Source of the DNA: Bradyrhizobium sp. NFR13 | GTDB lineage: Bacteria; Pseudomonadota; Alphaproteobacteria; Rhizobiales; Xanthobacteraceae | Reading direction: 5' to 3' | Length of the DNA stretch: 64,000 nucleotides | Assembly (NCBI RefSeq): GCF_900114605.1 | Contig: NZ_FOTP01000002.1 | Location: 558,001 to 622,000, forward strand | Shown here: positions 44,077-53,669 of the stretch, piece after piece | Numbering within the stretch: the stretch's first letter is position 1 | Layout: each line of letters opens with the position of its first letter | Program-made: the position numbers and the translations under genes | Notes under the pieces: generated by a model | Seen by the model: the letters and a program-made list of their open reading frames with translations, nothing else | The model's database searches: none | What the model was told of the DNA's origin: nothing

Positions 44077-45336
44077 ATGAGCACCACGACCATCTTCTGG
44101 TTCACGCTCGCCAACTTCCTGTCCTCGGGGCTCGTCTGGGCCTATGTGGGGCGCTGCTATCCGAACTTCGTCCCTGCACGCTACTGGAGCGCGGCCGCGC
44201 TGAGCGCTGCGTGCGGCCCTGCCCTCGGGCTGCTGTTTCCCAATCCCGCCGGCCTGCTGCTCGCCGCCCAGATGACGGTTCTGGGCTTCTGCCTGTCGGA
44301 AGTCGGCATCCGGCGCTTCTACGACCGACCGACATCCTGGATCACCTCCGCCGTGGTGGTCGCGTCGTGCCTGGCGGGCTTCCTGTTTTTCAGATTGGTC
44401 CTCGACAATTATGCAATGCGCGTCGTCGTCTATTCTCTGGGACAAGGCATTCCCGTCGCACTGACCTTGCCGCTGCTATTGTCGCGTGACCATCCGCGCA
44501 GCAATCACGGCGCACGGATGGCCGGCTATTTCTCGATCCTGTTGCTTGGAGCCTTCGCGCTCCGCGCTATCGCCGCATTGCTTCATCTGGGTGGCAGCGA
44601 ACCGACGATCGTGACGCTTGACGCGGTGCAGGCCGGCTTCATGCTGGCGGTGGCATTCCTCGCGATGACGTGGAATTACGGATTGCTGATGATGGCCATC
44701 GACCGCCTGCGTGGCGATGCTGCTGAACTGGCCCTGATCGACGATCTCACCGGTGCCGGCAATCGCAGGCGGCTCGTGCAGCGACTGGACGAGGAATGTG
44801 CGCTGGCCCGACGCACGGCGCGGCCATTCACGCTGTTGGCCATCGACCTCGATGGCTTCAAGGCAGTCAATGACGGCTTCGGTCACAGCGCCGGCGATGA
44901 TTGCCTGAGGCAGTTCACCCGGGCGGCGCAAGGCCAGCTGCGCCCTGGCGATACGCTGGCGCGATGCGGCGGCGACGAATTCTGCATCGTACTCCCCGAC
45001 ACCGACCTGCACCAAGCGGGCACGATCGCGCGGCGCGTGCTCGCGGCGTGCCCGCGACAATTTGGCAGTGGCGGACGCAAGGCACGGACACTGTCAGCCT
45101 CTATCGGCGTTGCACAGTGGTCCGCCGACCTCACCGCCTCCCCCGAACGGTTAATGGCAGCCGCCGACCATGCGCTCTACAGGGCCAAACACGAGGGCAA
45201 GAACCGGGTCGTACTCTACGAGCCCGCGCCACCGCTGGCGCCAGACCTCGACGACGACATCGAAGGCGTGTCATTGCCGGCGCCGCATGCTTTGGTCGAG
45301 ATGACCGGGCCGGATCATCATCATTCCGGCTTTTGA
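44077..45336 (+). CDS. Membrane diguanylate cyclase (GGDEF)
   Basis: A 419-residue protein that makes cyclic di-GMP. About six N-terminal helices (residues about 5-205) form a membrane sensor of no recognised family, followed by a GGDEF domain (about 220-385) starting ALIDDLTGAGNRRRL. The active-site loop CGGDEF is intact (residues 298-302), and a product-inhibition I-site RxxD (RPGD, 289-292) stands at the canonical five-residue spacing, so feedback inhibition is expected. No EAL domain. Divergent from the cyclase gene, making a second-messenger pair. Confidence 0.92.
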   Translation: MSTTTIFWFTLANFLSSGLVWAYVGRCYPNFVPARYWSAAALSAACGPALGLLFPNPAGLLLAAQMTVLGFCLSEVGIRRFYDRPTSWITSAVVVASCLAGFLFFRLVLDNYAMRVVVYSLGQGIPVALTLPLLLSRDHPRSNHGARMAGYFSILLLGAFALRAIAALLHLGGSEPTIVTLDAVQAGFMLAVAFLAMTWNYGLLMMAIDRLRGDAAELALIDDLTGAGNRRRLVQRLDEECALARRTARPFTLLAIDLDGFKAVNDGFGHSAGDDCLRQFTRAAQGQLRPGDTLARCGGDEFCIVLPDTDLHQAGTIARRVLAACPRQFGSGGRKARTLSASIGVAQWSADLTASPERLMAAADHALYRAKHEGKNRVVLYEPAPPLAPDLDDDIEGVSLPAPHALVEMTGPDHHHSGF

Positions 45337-45469
45337 GGCCCGCCACACCACGATGAATTGCGCGTGACCGTCTTCACAAATAACGCGTATTTCGCCGCCA
45401 AAATGGTAAGCAGCTTCCCGAATGACACGTGGCTTTCTGACTCGGCCTTTTCCAAAGGATTATTTGCCC

Positions 45470-46240
45470 ATGCCTTCGTTCCGTTTTCTCGCCTCCGCTG
45501 CCGTAGCCCTTGCGCTGTGTGGCGCACCTGCGGTCGTATCGGCGCAGACATTCAATGACGCCCAGCGCGGCGAGATCCAGAAGATCATCAAGGACTACCT
45601 GATCACCCATCCGGAAATCCTCGAAGAGGTCTCGGCCGAGCTGACCAAGCGTCAGGCCCAGGCTGAAGCCGAGAAGCATCAGGCTGCGATCGCCGCGAAC
45701 GCAAACACCATCTTCAACTCGCCGCGCGGCGTCGTCGTCGGCAACAAGGATGGCGACGTCACCTTCGTCGAGTTCTTCGATTACAATTGCGGCTACTGCA
45801 AGCGCGCCATGGACGACATGGTCGGCATCATGAAGAGCGATCCGAAGCTCAAGGTCGTGCTGAAGGAATTCCCGGTGCTCGGGCCCGGCTCGGTTGAAGC
45901 CGCCCAGGTTGCTGTCGCCGTGCGCATGCAGGACCCGACCGGCAAGAAGTATCTCGACTTCCACCAGAAGCTGCTGAGCGGCCGCGGCCAGGCCGACAAG
46001 GCCCGCGCCTTGGCAGCGGCCAAGGAAGCAGGTCTCGACGTCGCCAGACTGGAAAAGGACATGGCCAGCCCGGAAGTGCGCGCGACCATCGAAGAGAACT
46101 TCAAGCTCGCGGAATCCATGGGCATGAACGGCACGCCGAGCTACGTCATCGGCAAGCAGGTGATCATCGGTGCCGTCGGCGCAGACGCGCTGAAGGAGAA
46201 GATTAACCAGGCCCGCTGCGGCAAGGCGCTCTGTTCGTAA
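45470..46240 (+). CDS. DsbA-family thiol:disulphide oxidoreductase
   Basis: Periplasmic thioredoxin-fold protein of 256 residues (ScsC/Com1/DsbG-like). Signal peptide ends VVSAQT (about residue 25), then a helical N-terminal extension (DAQRGEIQKIIKDYLITHPE) typical of trimeric or dimeric isomerase-like members, then the redox motif CGYC in DYNCGYCKRAM and cis-Pro segment GTPSYVIG. ATG 45470 has AAAGGA nine bases upstream; 45422 is rejected because it would bury the signal peptide. In related genomes a gene of this type commonly neighbours M48, aroQ and accBC; that is from memory. A terminator follows. Confidence 0.92.
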   Translation: MPSFRFLASAAVALALCGAPAVVSAQTFNDAQRGEIQKIIKDYLITHPEILEEVSAELTKRQAQAEAEKHQAAIAANANTIFNSPRGVVVGNKDGDVTFVEFFDYNCGYCKRAMDDMVGIMKSDPKLKVVLKEFPVLGPGSVEAAQVAVAVRMQDPTGKKYLDFHQKLLSGRGQADKARALAAAKEAGLDVARLEKDMASPEVRATIEENFKLAESMGMNGTPSYVIGKQVIIGAVGADALKEKINQARCGKALCS

Positions 46241-46307
46241 ATCCAGACCACCGGCAGGGTGATTCATACCATCGCCCGCGCCGACACGAACATCTCGGAA
46301 ATATGAC

Positions 46308-46337
46308 AAACCGGCTGCATCGCAGCCGGTTTTTTAT
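46308..46337 (+). terminator. Intrinsic terminator after the DsbA-like gene
   Basis: AAACCGGCTGC (46308-46318) pairs with GCAGCCGGTTT (46322-46332) around ATC, and the T run continues to 46335. Strong intrinsic terminator. Confidence 0.9.
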
Positions 46338-46378
46338 TTATCTTGCGGTAGCGGTCAAAGAGGCTGAACGCCATCTGT

Positions 46379-46394
46379 GATAGGGTAACCTATC
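46379..46394. promoter_or_regulatory. Inverted repeat upstream of the CDF gene
   Basis: GATAGG-GTAA-CCTATC, six-base perfect arms, ends 44 bases before the CDF start (46439). A plausible operator for a metal or other regulator; no known consensus recognised. Confidence 0.4.
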
Positions 46395-46438
46395 CCCAAC
46401 GGTAAAAGGATGCAGCGGACACCCCGCCTAAGTTCCCA

Positions 46439-47347
46439 ATGTTGACCGATACCAAACAGGAGCAGCGGCTCCTGAAGATTTCGATTTACGTCACGCTTCT
46501 CATTTCATTTGCCAGCATCGCTTTCGGGCTCGCCATCAGTTCGCGCGCCATCGCCTTCGACGGTTTTTACACGTTGATCGACGCAGCCATGACCGGCGTT
46601 GCATTGCTGACCGCAAGACTGATCAGCAGAGGCGAAGACGACCGCTTCCAGTATGGCTACTGGCACCTTGAACCAATCCTCGCGCTGATCAACGGCACGG
46701 TGCTCAGCTTCGCTTGCGCCTATGCCTTCATCGACGGCCTTAACGGACTGATCACCGGCGGGCGCGCCATCGAATTCGGCCCTGGCGCTATCTTCGCTGC
46801 GGTGGCGGGCGCCATCAGCTTCGGCATGAGCATCTATATCCGTCGCTCGGCCGGCGAACACGGCTCGCAACTGCTCGACATCGATGCCCGTGCCTGGCTG
46901 ATGGGCGGTGTACTCAGTCTGGCGGTCTGCATCAGCTTCCTGCTCGGAGCGGTGATGGCGAAGACTCCAGCAGCGGCCTATGCACCGCTGGTCGATCCGC
47001 TGATCCTGCTGGTGGTTGCGATCTGCCTGCTGCCGTTTCCGCTTTCGACGATCTGGAATGCCGGCCGCGACATCCTGCAGGTCGCGCCAAGCGATCTCGA
47101 CGAAGAGGTTCGCGAACTCGCCCAATCGATCGCGCACAAGCACGGTTTCAGCGACTGCAGCTCGCATGTGATGCGCTCCGGCCGTCAGCAATTCATCGAG
47201 ATCGGGCTGGTGGCACCGTCCGGCGAGATCAGCAAGACTTTCGCCGAACTCGACGCGATACGCGCGGAGATCGCTTTGGCCATGGGCGGTCTCAGCCCCG
47301 GCTATTGGCTGACAGTGGACTTCACCGCCGACAAGCGCTGGGTTTAA
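46439..47347 (+). CDS. Cation diffusion facilitator family transporter, degenerate metal site
   Basis: A 302-residue inner-membrane protein of the CDF fold (six helices, then a soluble C-terminal domain from about 215). In TM2 the normal D-x2-H-x3-D metal motif reads DGFYTLID, with Tyr where zinc carriers have His. In TM5 the expected D-x2-H-x3-D reads DARAWLMG, lacking both His and the second Asp. So the canonical zinc site A is incomplete. Either it moves another cation with a changed site, or it is not a zinc pump. Motif reading is direct; substrate is unknown. Its stop is one base from the stop of the converging PQQ gene. Confidence 0.8.
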   Translation: MLTDTKQEQRLLKISIYVTLLISFASIAFGLAISSRAIAFDGFYTLIDAAMTGVALLTARLISRGEDDRFQYGYWHLEPILALINGTVLSFACAYAFIDGLNGLITGGRAIEFGPGAIFAAVAGAISFGMSIYIRRSAGEHGSQLLDIDARAWLMGGVLSLAVCISFLLGAVMAKTPAAAYAPLVDPLILLVVAICLLPFPLSTIWNAGRDILQVAPSDLDEEVRELAQSIAHKHGFSDCSSHVMRSGRQQFIEIGLVAPSGEISKTFAELDAIRAEIALAMGGLSPGYWLTVDFTADKRWV

Positions 47348-47348
47348 G

Positions 47349-49373
47349 TCACGCCCGCGCTTTGCGCCGAACACGCCAGGCTAGAACAAAGGCAAGAGAC
47401 AGGACGAGCAACGCGCCAAGCACGATCGCGCCGGCGCGAAACCGGCCGCCGGGACGATCGATATAAAGCGAGCGCAGCGACGGCGCCTCTCCGTCGCGCG
47501 CAAGACGAAACGCCACAACGCTGTCGCCGATCGAAGTGCCTACTTCCGAATGACCGCCGGCGGCGATGACCACATACTGCTCTCCGTTCGCGGCGTAAGT
47601 CATCGGATTGGCGACGCCGGGCACTGGCAGTCGCCCCTGCCAGAGTTCGGCGCCAGTCTTCGCATCATACGCACGCAGGTAGGCATCCATCGCGCCGGTG
47701 AAGATCACGCCGCCGCGCGTCGCCAGCAGACCATTGACCAGCGGCATGCCGGTGGCCAGTGCGAGCCCCAGTGGCGCGGTGTCCTCGCTGGTGCCGACCT
47801 TCGACTCCCACAGCACTTTGCCGGCCTTGAGGTCCACCGCAACCATCGCGCCCCATGGCGGCTTGTTGCAGGGCATGCCGAGCGGCGACGTCACAAGCGC
47901 CCGCGTCATGGCAAAGGGCGCACCGCGCTGCGCGCCGAAATCGGCACCGGCCGGCGGCCTGTAGTTCTGCGCCTCGGCGCGCGGGATCAGCGTAACCCGA
48001 TGCACAGCGCGGCTCGTATTGGCATAGAGCACCTGCCTGACGGGATCAAAGGCAACACCGCCCCAGTTGACGCCGCCACCGGTCATCGGAAACAGCAAGG
48101 TGCCGCCCCCCGTCGCAGGTGGCGTGTAGAGGCCTTCGTTGCGTCCACTGGCCAGTTCATCCCGGCACTTGCCGCGATCCCAGAATGTCACACCGAACGC
48201 CTCATCCGGCGTTACCCGCTGCGGTACCAGTGTCGGAAGATGCGTCGGAAACGGCTGCGTCGGCGACAGCGCTTCGCCCTCAACGCCGCCTTGCGGAACG
48301 GCCCTCTCCTCCACCGGCCAGATCGGCGTGCCGCTGCTGCGATCCAGCACGAACAGAAAGCCCTGCTTGGTCGCCTGGATCACGACGTCGCGCGGACCGC
48401 TTGCCAGATCGATGCGGGCCAGCGTCGGCTGCGCCGGCACGTCGTAGTCCCAGACATCGTGATGCACGGTCTGGAACGACCAGACCAGTTCACCCGTGTC
48501 GATCTTCAGCGCAACAACCGAATTGGCGTGCGCATTGTTACCGGGCCGCTTGCCGCCCCAAAAATCGGGACTCGGCGAAGACGTCGGCAAGAACAGCAAT
48601 CCGCGTTCGTCATCCACCGACATCGGCGCCCAGACATTGGCGTGGCCGGCTTCGATACCGTCATGGACCAGCGGATCCCACGACCATCGCGGCGCGCCGC
48701 TGCGCACATCGAACGCGCGGACGGTCCCCTTGGGCGCGCTCACACGCCGATTGTCGGCGAGTGCAGAACCGAGCACGACGACGTCGCGCCCGACCACCGG
48801 CGGCGATGTGATCTGAAATTCACCGGGGCCATCAAGCGGCATTCCCGGGTCGAGCTTGACCTCACCCTGCGCGCCGAAGTCGGCACATGGCAGTCCGGTC
48901 GCGGCATCCAGCGCAACGATACGGGCATCGTTGGTGCCCATGAAGATGCGGCTGCGACAGGTCGCGCCGGATGCTGCGCGATCGTCACGCCAATAGGTCA
49001 CGCCGCGGCAAACCCAGCGGTTGGCGGGGCGCACGTCTGGCGCGACCCGCGGATCGAAACGCCACTTCTGCCGGCCGCTGGCGGGCTCGAGCGCGATTAC
49101 CTCGTTGAACGGCGTGCAGAAGATCAGGCTGTCTTCAACGAGCAACGGCGTCGCTTCGAACTTGGTGCGCGCCATCTGCGCGGGCGTGCGACGCAGGAGA
49201 TCGCCAGTCTGGAAGCGCCAAGCCTCGATCAGGCGGCCGACATTGTCGGAGGTGATCTGCTCAAGCGGCGCAAAGCGAGAGCCACCACGGTCGCCGCCCC
49301 AATGCTCCCATCCGAGCGCGGGCACAGCCGACAAGACTACCAGCGCCAGGATTCCTCCAATCCAATTCCTCAT
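47349..49373 (-). CDS. PQQ-dependent dehydrogenase with C-terminal membrane helix
   Basis: A 674-residue quinoprotein oxidising an alcohol or sugar in the periplasm, passing electrons to the respiratory chain. Signal peptide MRNWIGGILALVVLSAVPALG, then an eight-bladed propeller of glucose-dehydrogenase type (WEHWGGDRGGSRFAPLEQI; FQTVHHDVWDYDVPAQP; GWEHWGG as the PQQ-docking front). The end carries an extra hydrophobic helix (GAIVLGALLVLSLAFVLAW) and basic tail RVRRKARA, so the protein is anchored by its C-terminus, unlike the five N-terminal helices of Gcd. ATG 49373 preferred over 49451, which has no signal peptide at its front. Substrate unknown; no pqq genes nearby. Confidence 0.88.
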   Translation of the reverse strand: MRNWIGGILALVVLSAVPALGWEHWGGDRGGSRFAPLEQITSDNVGRLIEAWRFQTGDLLRRTPAQMARTKFEATPLLVEDSLIFCTPFNEVIALEPASGRQKWRFDPRVAPDVRPANRWVCRGVTYWRDDRAASGATCRSRIFMGTNDARIVALDAATGLPCADFGAQGEVKLDPGMPLDGPGEFQITSPPVVGRDVVVLGSALADNRRVSAPKGTVRAFDVRSGAPRWSWDPLVHDGIEAGHANVWAPMSVDDERGLLFLPTSSPSPDFWGGKRPGNNAHANSVVALKIDTGELVWSFQTVHHDVWDYDVPAQPTLARIDLASGPRDVVIQATKQGFLFVLDRSSGTPIWPVEERAVPQGGVEGEALSPTQPFPTHLPTLVPQRVTPDEAFGVTFWDRGKCRDELASGRNEGLYTPPATGGGTLLFPMTGGGVNWGGVAFDPVRQVLYANTSRAVHRVTLIPRAEAQNYRPPAGADFGAQRGAPFAMTRALVTSPLGMPCNKPPWGAMVAVDLKAGKVLWESKVGTSEDTAPLGLALATGMPLVNGLLATRGGVIFTGAMDAYLRAYDAKTGAELWQGRLPVPGVANPMTYAANGEQYVVIAAGGHSEVGTSIGDSVVAFRLARDGEAPSLRSLYIDRPGGRFRAGAIVLGALLVLSLAFVLAWRVRRKARA

Positions 49374-49454
49374 CGAAGCACAGCTCCGCAGATCCCGACT
49401 GACATGACCAGATGTTAGTCGTTGAGGCCGCCCTGTCCATGTCGAACGCATAGT

Positions 49455-49487
49455 AAAGAGGCCGGCTGCGTAACAGCCGGCCTCTTT
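49455..49487. terminator. Strong hairpin terminator
   Basis: AAAGAGGCCGGCTG (49455-49468) pairs perfectly with CAGCCGGCCTCTTT (49474-49487) around CGTAA. It lies between the small protein gene (stop 49515, minus) and the PQQ dehydrogenase gene, so it should end the small gene's transcript. Confidence 0.85.
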
Positions 49488-49514
49488 GAAACTCGATAAA
49501 TATTATAGCGATGG

Positions 49515-49682
49515 TTACGCGATGTCCTCGACTGTCGTCTCGCCGTCATCCGAGCGCTGCTCAAAGCGCGATAGCTTGTTTGCCGTATTTTCCAGTACGC
49601 CGGCGACAAAATCGGAGACCGAATTCTCGATCGGCGCCGCTTCCGCTATCTTCTGAACGATTATCTCCACAAAGGCTGGCAT
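49515..49682 (-). CDS. Small acidic protein, 55 residues, unknown function
   Basis: Begins MPAFVEIIVQKIAEAAP and ends TTVEDIA. Start ATG 49682 has AAGGA at a good spacing (AAGGAAAATGCG before ATG), and a strong terminator follows the stop. Composition is acidic and helical-looking (EIIVQKIAEAA, FVAGVLENTANKL), with no signal or TM. No family recognised. Gene-like because ribosome site, full frame and terminator fit; it would be missed with a 60-residue cut-off. Confidence 0.65.
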   Translation of the reverse strand: MPAFVEIIVQKIAEAAPIENSVSDFVAGVLENTANKLSRFEQRSDDGETTVEDIA

Positions 49683-49816
49683 CGCATTTTCCTTATTCGA
49701 TGGTGCAATGCACGTGCTGCCATTTGGTTCCGGCTGAGACCGTCTTCATTCCATTTCCGACTTAGGAACATCCCCAACGGTGGTGGATTGCCCTTTACGG
49801 AGGAGGAGAAAGAGCA

Positions 49817-50023
49817 ATGCCAAAATATCATTTCGAGATTGTCGATGGTTTCCGGCTTGAGGACCCCGTAGGTCTGGATTGTAGCGACGACACGCAAGCC
49901 AGGGATGTCGCCAAGAATATTGCTCATCAAATCGCAGTTGATATCGCAGGCGACTGTGACCGGAAGGTCGTCGTCATCGATGACAACGGCGATGAAGTCT
50001 ACAAGACGAAGATCAAGCCCTGA
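49817..50023 (+). CDS. DUF6894-type small protein
   Basis: A 68-residue protein, MPKYHFEIVDGFRLEDPVGL, with strong ribosome site (GGAGGAGGAGAAAGAG before ATG). The pattern YHFEIVDG...D..G..C.DD..AR..A is that of the DUF6894 family, common in rhizobia, of unknown function (often several copies per genome, seen near stress genes). Central helix (DTQARDVAKNIAHQIAVDI) and a C-terminal strand pair (KVVVIDDNGDEVYKTKI). Free-standing between small genes; no regulatory site recognised. Confidence 0.85.
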   Translation: MPKYHFEIVDGFRLEDPVGLDCSDDTQARDVAKNIAHQIAVDIAGDCDRKVVVIDDNGDEVYKTKIKP

Positions 50024-50136
50024 CGCGCCGTGACGTATACTCAAGCATAACAAAAGCAATGGAACTACACTTTCTCAGGAACATCCCTCCGCCAATGCCG
50101 TTGTACGGCGGGCAATGCATCGCGAGGAGAACCAAG

Positions 50137-50874
50137 ATGAACAACCGTTTATTGATGAGCGTCGCCGCCGCTGCACTGATTGCAGGTTCGGGTTTGGCTA
50201 GCGCGCAAAATCCCGGCGGCGCAGGAGCTGCAACGTCGGGTGGTGGCGCCGGAGGTGCCGGAATGACACGTGAGGCGCCGGCGGGCGGTGCTGCACGTAG
50301 CGGCGCAACGAGTGCGCCCGCAGGCGGCGCATCTGCCGATCGAGCTGCGCCGGCGGAACGCAACGCACCCGTCAACAAGGACGAAGCGACCGATACCACC
50401 AACAAGTCCGACCAGAAGCCGGCAATGAAGTCGACGCAGTCCGACGACAAGATGCAGCGCGACGACAAGCGTGCGACCGACTCGACCCGCGATAGTGGAA
50501 AAGCCAGCAAGGACATGAAGGCCGATTCCAAGACCGGCGATATGAAGTCAGGTGCGGACACGAAGTCGACATCGACGGAGACCAAGTCGACCACGACCAC
50601 AGGTCAGGCCGGCGCGGGCGCCAAGCTCACCACCGAGCAACGCACCAAGGTTACTACCGTCATCAAGCAGCAGAACGTCCAACCGGTGACCAACGTGAAC
50701 TTCTCGATCTCGGTCGGCACGCGCGTGCCGCGTGAGGTTCACTTCCATCCACTCCCGGCTGAGATCATCACGATCTATCCGGACTGGCGCGGTTATGAGT
50801 TCTTCCTGGTTCGCAACGAGATCATCGTCGTGAATCCGCGGACGCTCGAAATCGTCGCAGTCCTCGATGCCTAG
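50137..50874 (+). CDS. DUF1236 domain secreted protein
   Basis: A 245-residue exported protein: signal peptide ending GLASAQN (residue 24), then about 130 residues of low-complexity Gly/Ala, later Lys/Asp/Ser/Thr (TKSTSTETKSTTTTGQAG), then a C-terminal DUF1236 unit (about 165-245; PAEIITIYPDWRGYEFFLVR, IVVNPRTLEIVAVLDA). ATG 50137 has GAGGAGAACCAAG upstream. DUF1236 proteins are frequent in Bradyrhizobiaceae and proposed to be envelope or periplasmic, with no known activity. The low-complexity middle part will be intrinsically disordered. Confidence 0.85.
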   Translation: MNNRLLMSVAAAALIAGSGLASAQNPGGAGAATSGGGAGGAGMTREAPAGGAARSGATSAPAGGASADRAAPAERNAPVNKDEATDTTNKSDQKPAMKSTQSDDKMQRDDKRATDSTRDSGKASKDMKADSKTGDMKSGADTKSTSTETKSTTTTGQAGAGAKLTTEQRTKVTTVIKQQNVQPVTNVNFSISVGTRVPREVHFHPLPAEIITIYPDWRGYEFFLVRNEIIVVNPRTLEIVAVLDA

Positions 50875-50897
50875 GGCGGCGCAACAGATGTGACACC

Positions 50898-50927
50898 CGG
50901 GCGGGCTCGAAAGGGTCCGCCCGTTTG
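50898..50927 (+). terminator. Terminator after the DUF1236 gene
   Basis: CGGGCGG (50898-50904) pairs with CCGCCCG (50917-50923), followed by TTTGCT. Modest U tract, plausible intrinsic terminator. Confidence 0.6.
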
Positions 50928-51153
50928 CTATCCAGCACGCTCCGCCTCTGTCGTGAGCCCGAAATGGCACCAGCGGCTTTAACCTTGGTTAATGAGCATT
51001 TTCCATAGGTTCCACCGGGCTTTTTATGAATTGGGTGAGGTATTTGGCTGGGGGAACCGGGGGTCTAGAGGCTTCCCCTCCGCAGTCAGGTTACCTATAA
51101 CCCCCGCAGACCGGCGCCCGCCCGCGCCCATTTGCGATTGCCCGGGATGTCCG

Positions 51154-51621
51154 ATGGCCCACACCACGACCAACACCATCTACGTGCTCAACGGCCCCAA
51201 CCTCAACCTGCTCGGAATCCGCGAGCCGGACACCTATGGACATGCGACTTTGGCCGATGTCGAAAAGCTGTGCGTCACCGCTGCTGCGCAATATGGCCTG
51301 ACCGCGGATTGCCGGCAGTCCAACAGCGAAGGCGATTTGGTCAATTACATCCATGAGGCCCGCGAGAAACGCGTGGCCGGCATCGTGATCAATGGCGGCG
51401 CTTATTCGCACACCTCGATTGCCTTGCACGACGCCATCATCGGCGTGCGCATTCCAACTGTGGAAGTGCATGTCAGTAACGTCTACACCCGCGAGAGCTT
51501 CCGTCACCATTCATTCATCGCCAAAGCTGCCTTTGCCAGCCTGTGCGGGTTCGGTATCGAAGGCTATCGCCTTGCCATCAGCGGCCTCGCCGCAAAAATT
51601 GGTGCCAACGCCATCGCGTAA
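51154..51621 (+). CDS. aroQ: Type II 3-dehydroquinate dehydratase
   Basis: Third step of the shikimate pathway: 3-dehydroquinate to 3-dehydroshikimate, in a dodecameric type II enzyme of 155 residues. Motifs: [20 protein letters not shown] (active-site loop with Arg and Tyr), [25 protein letters not shown], and [20 protein letters not shown] with catalytic His. Start ATG 51154 chosen; the frame stretches to 50992 without similarity. Next genes are accB (50 bases later) and accC, in the same direction, a conserved alphaproteobacterial trio. The start lacks a classical AGGAGG. Confidence 0.95.
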   Translation: MAHTTTNTIYVLNGPNLNLLGIREPDTYGHATLADVEKLCVTAAAQYGLTADCRQSNSEGDLVNYIHEAREKRVAGIVINGGAYSHTSIALHDAIIGVRIPTVEVHVSNVYTRESFRHHSFIAKAAFASLCGFGIEGYRLAISGLAAKIGANAIA

Positions 51622-51671
51622 CGCGCCGCTCCGCTCTTTATTCGTCTTTCACTTCAGACATTGGATTGCCC

Positions 51672-52166
51672 ATGGCCCGCAAGCCTGACGACACACAGAC
51701 CGCCACGCCACAAGCAAGCAACGACAGCGGCATGATCCGCGAACTGGCGCTGCTGCTGGATGAAACCAACCTCACCGAGATCGAGGTCGAGCGCGCCGGT
51801 CTGCGCGTGCGCGTCGCGCGCAATATCAGCGTTGCTGCCGCCGTGCCCGCCTATGCGCCCGCACCGGCTGCCGCACCCGCGCCTGTCGCCGCAGTTGCTA
51901 CCGCACCGGCCGCTGCCGACATGACCAAGCATCCTGGCGCCGTGCCCTCGCCGATGGTCGGCACCGTCTACCGCGCGCCCGAGCCCGGCAAGCCGGCCTT
52001 CGTGGATGTCGGCACCAAGGTCGCCGCCGGACAGACGCTGGTCATCATCGAGGCGATGAAGACCATGAACCAGATTCCGGCGCCGCGTGCCGGCACGGTG
52101 ACGCAGATCCTGATCGAAGACGGCTCGCCGGTCGAATACGGCGAAGCGCTCGTCATTATCGAGTAA
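51672..52166 (+). CDS. accB: Biotin carboxyl carrier protein of acetyl-CoA carboxylase
   Basis: A 164-residue carrier whose biotin swings between AccC and AccA/AccD in the first step of fatty-acid synthesis. N-terminal helical part ([20 protein letters not shown]), a flexible Ala/Pro linker ([17 protein letters not shown]), and the biotinyl domain (about 88-164) with the modified Lys in [14 protein letters not shown] (EAMKTMN in place of the usual EAMKMMN). The real start is ATG 51672; upstream frame to 51543 overlaps aroQ. accC follows after 30 bases. Confidence 0.97.
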   Translation: MARKPDDTQTATPQASNDSGMIRELALLLDETNLTEIEVERAGLRVRVARNISVAAAVPAYAPAPAAAPAPVAAVATAPAAADMTKHPGAVPSPMVGTVYRAPEPGKPAFVDVGTKVAAGQTLVIIEAMKTMNQIPAPRAGTVTQILIEDGSPVEYGEALVIIE

Positions 52167-52196
52167 CACCACAACGCCCTCTGACTTCGGAACGCC

Positions 52197-53549
<1,353 letters not shown>

Positions 53550-53669
53550 GATATTTGGGAACAGACTGGAACCAATCGCCCCCATCCGCGTTTTACTGCT
53601 GCCGGGAGCCGTCCGGCCCGGCGGCGGGGGCCATGTTGAAGTTCAGTCTGCAATCCAAGCGAGTATTAC

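Noticed and set aside
47550-49418. 622-codon open frame on the plus strand
   Set aside because: It is antisense to the PQQ dehydrogenase, whose signal peptide and propeller motifs are clear. Its translation is Arg/His-rich chance sequence typical of GC-rich shadow frames.
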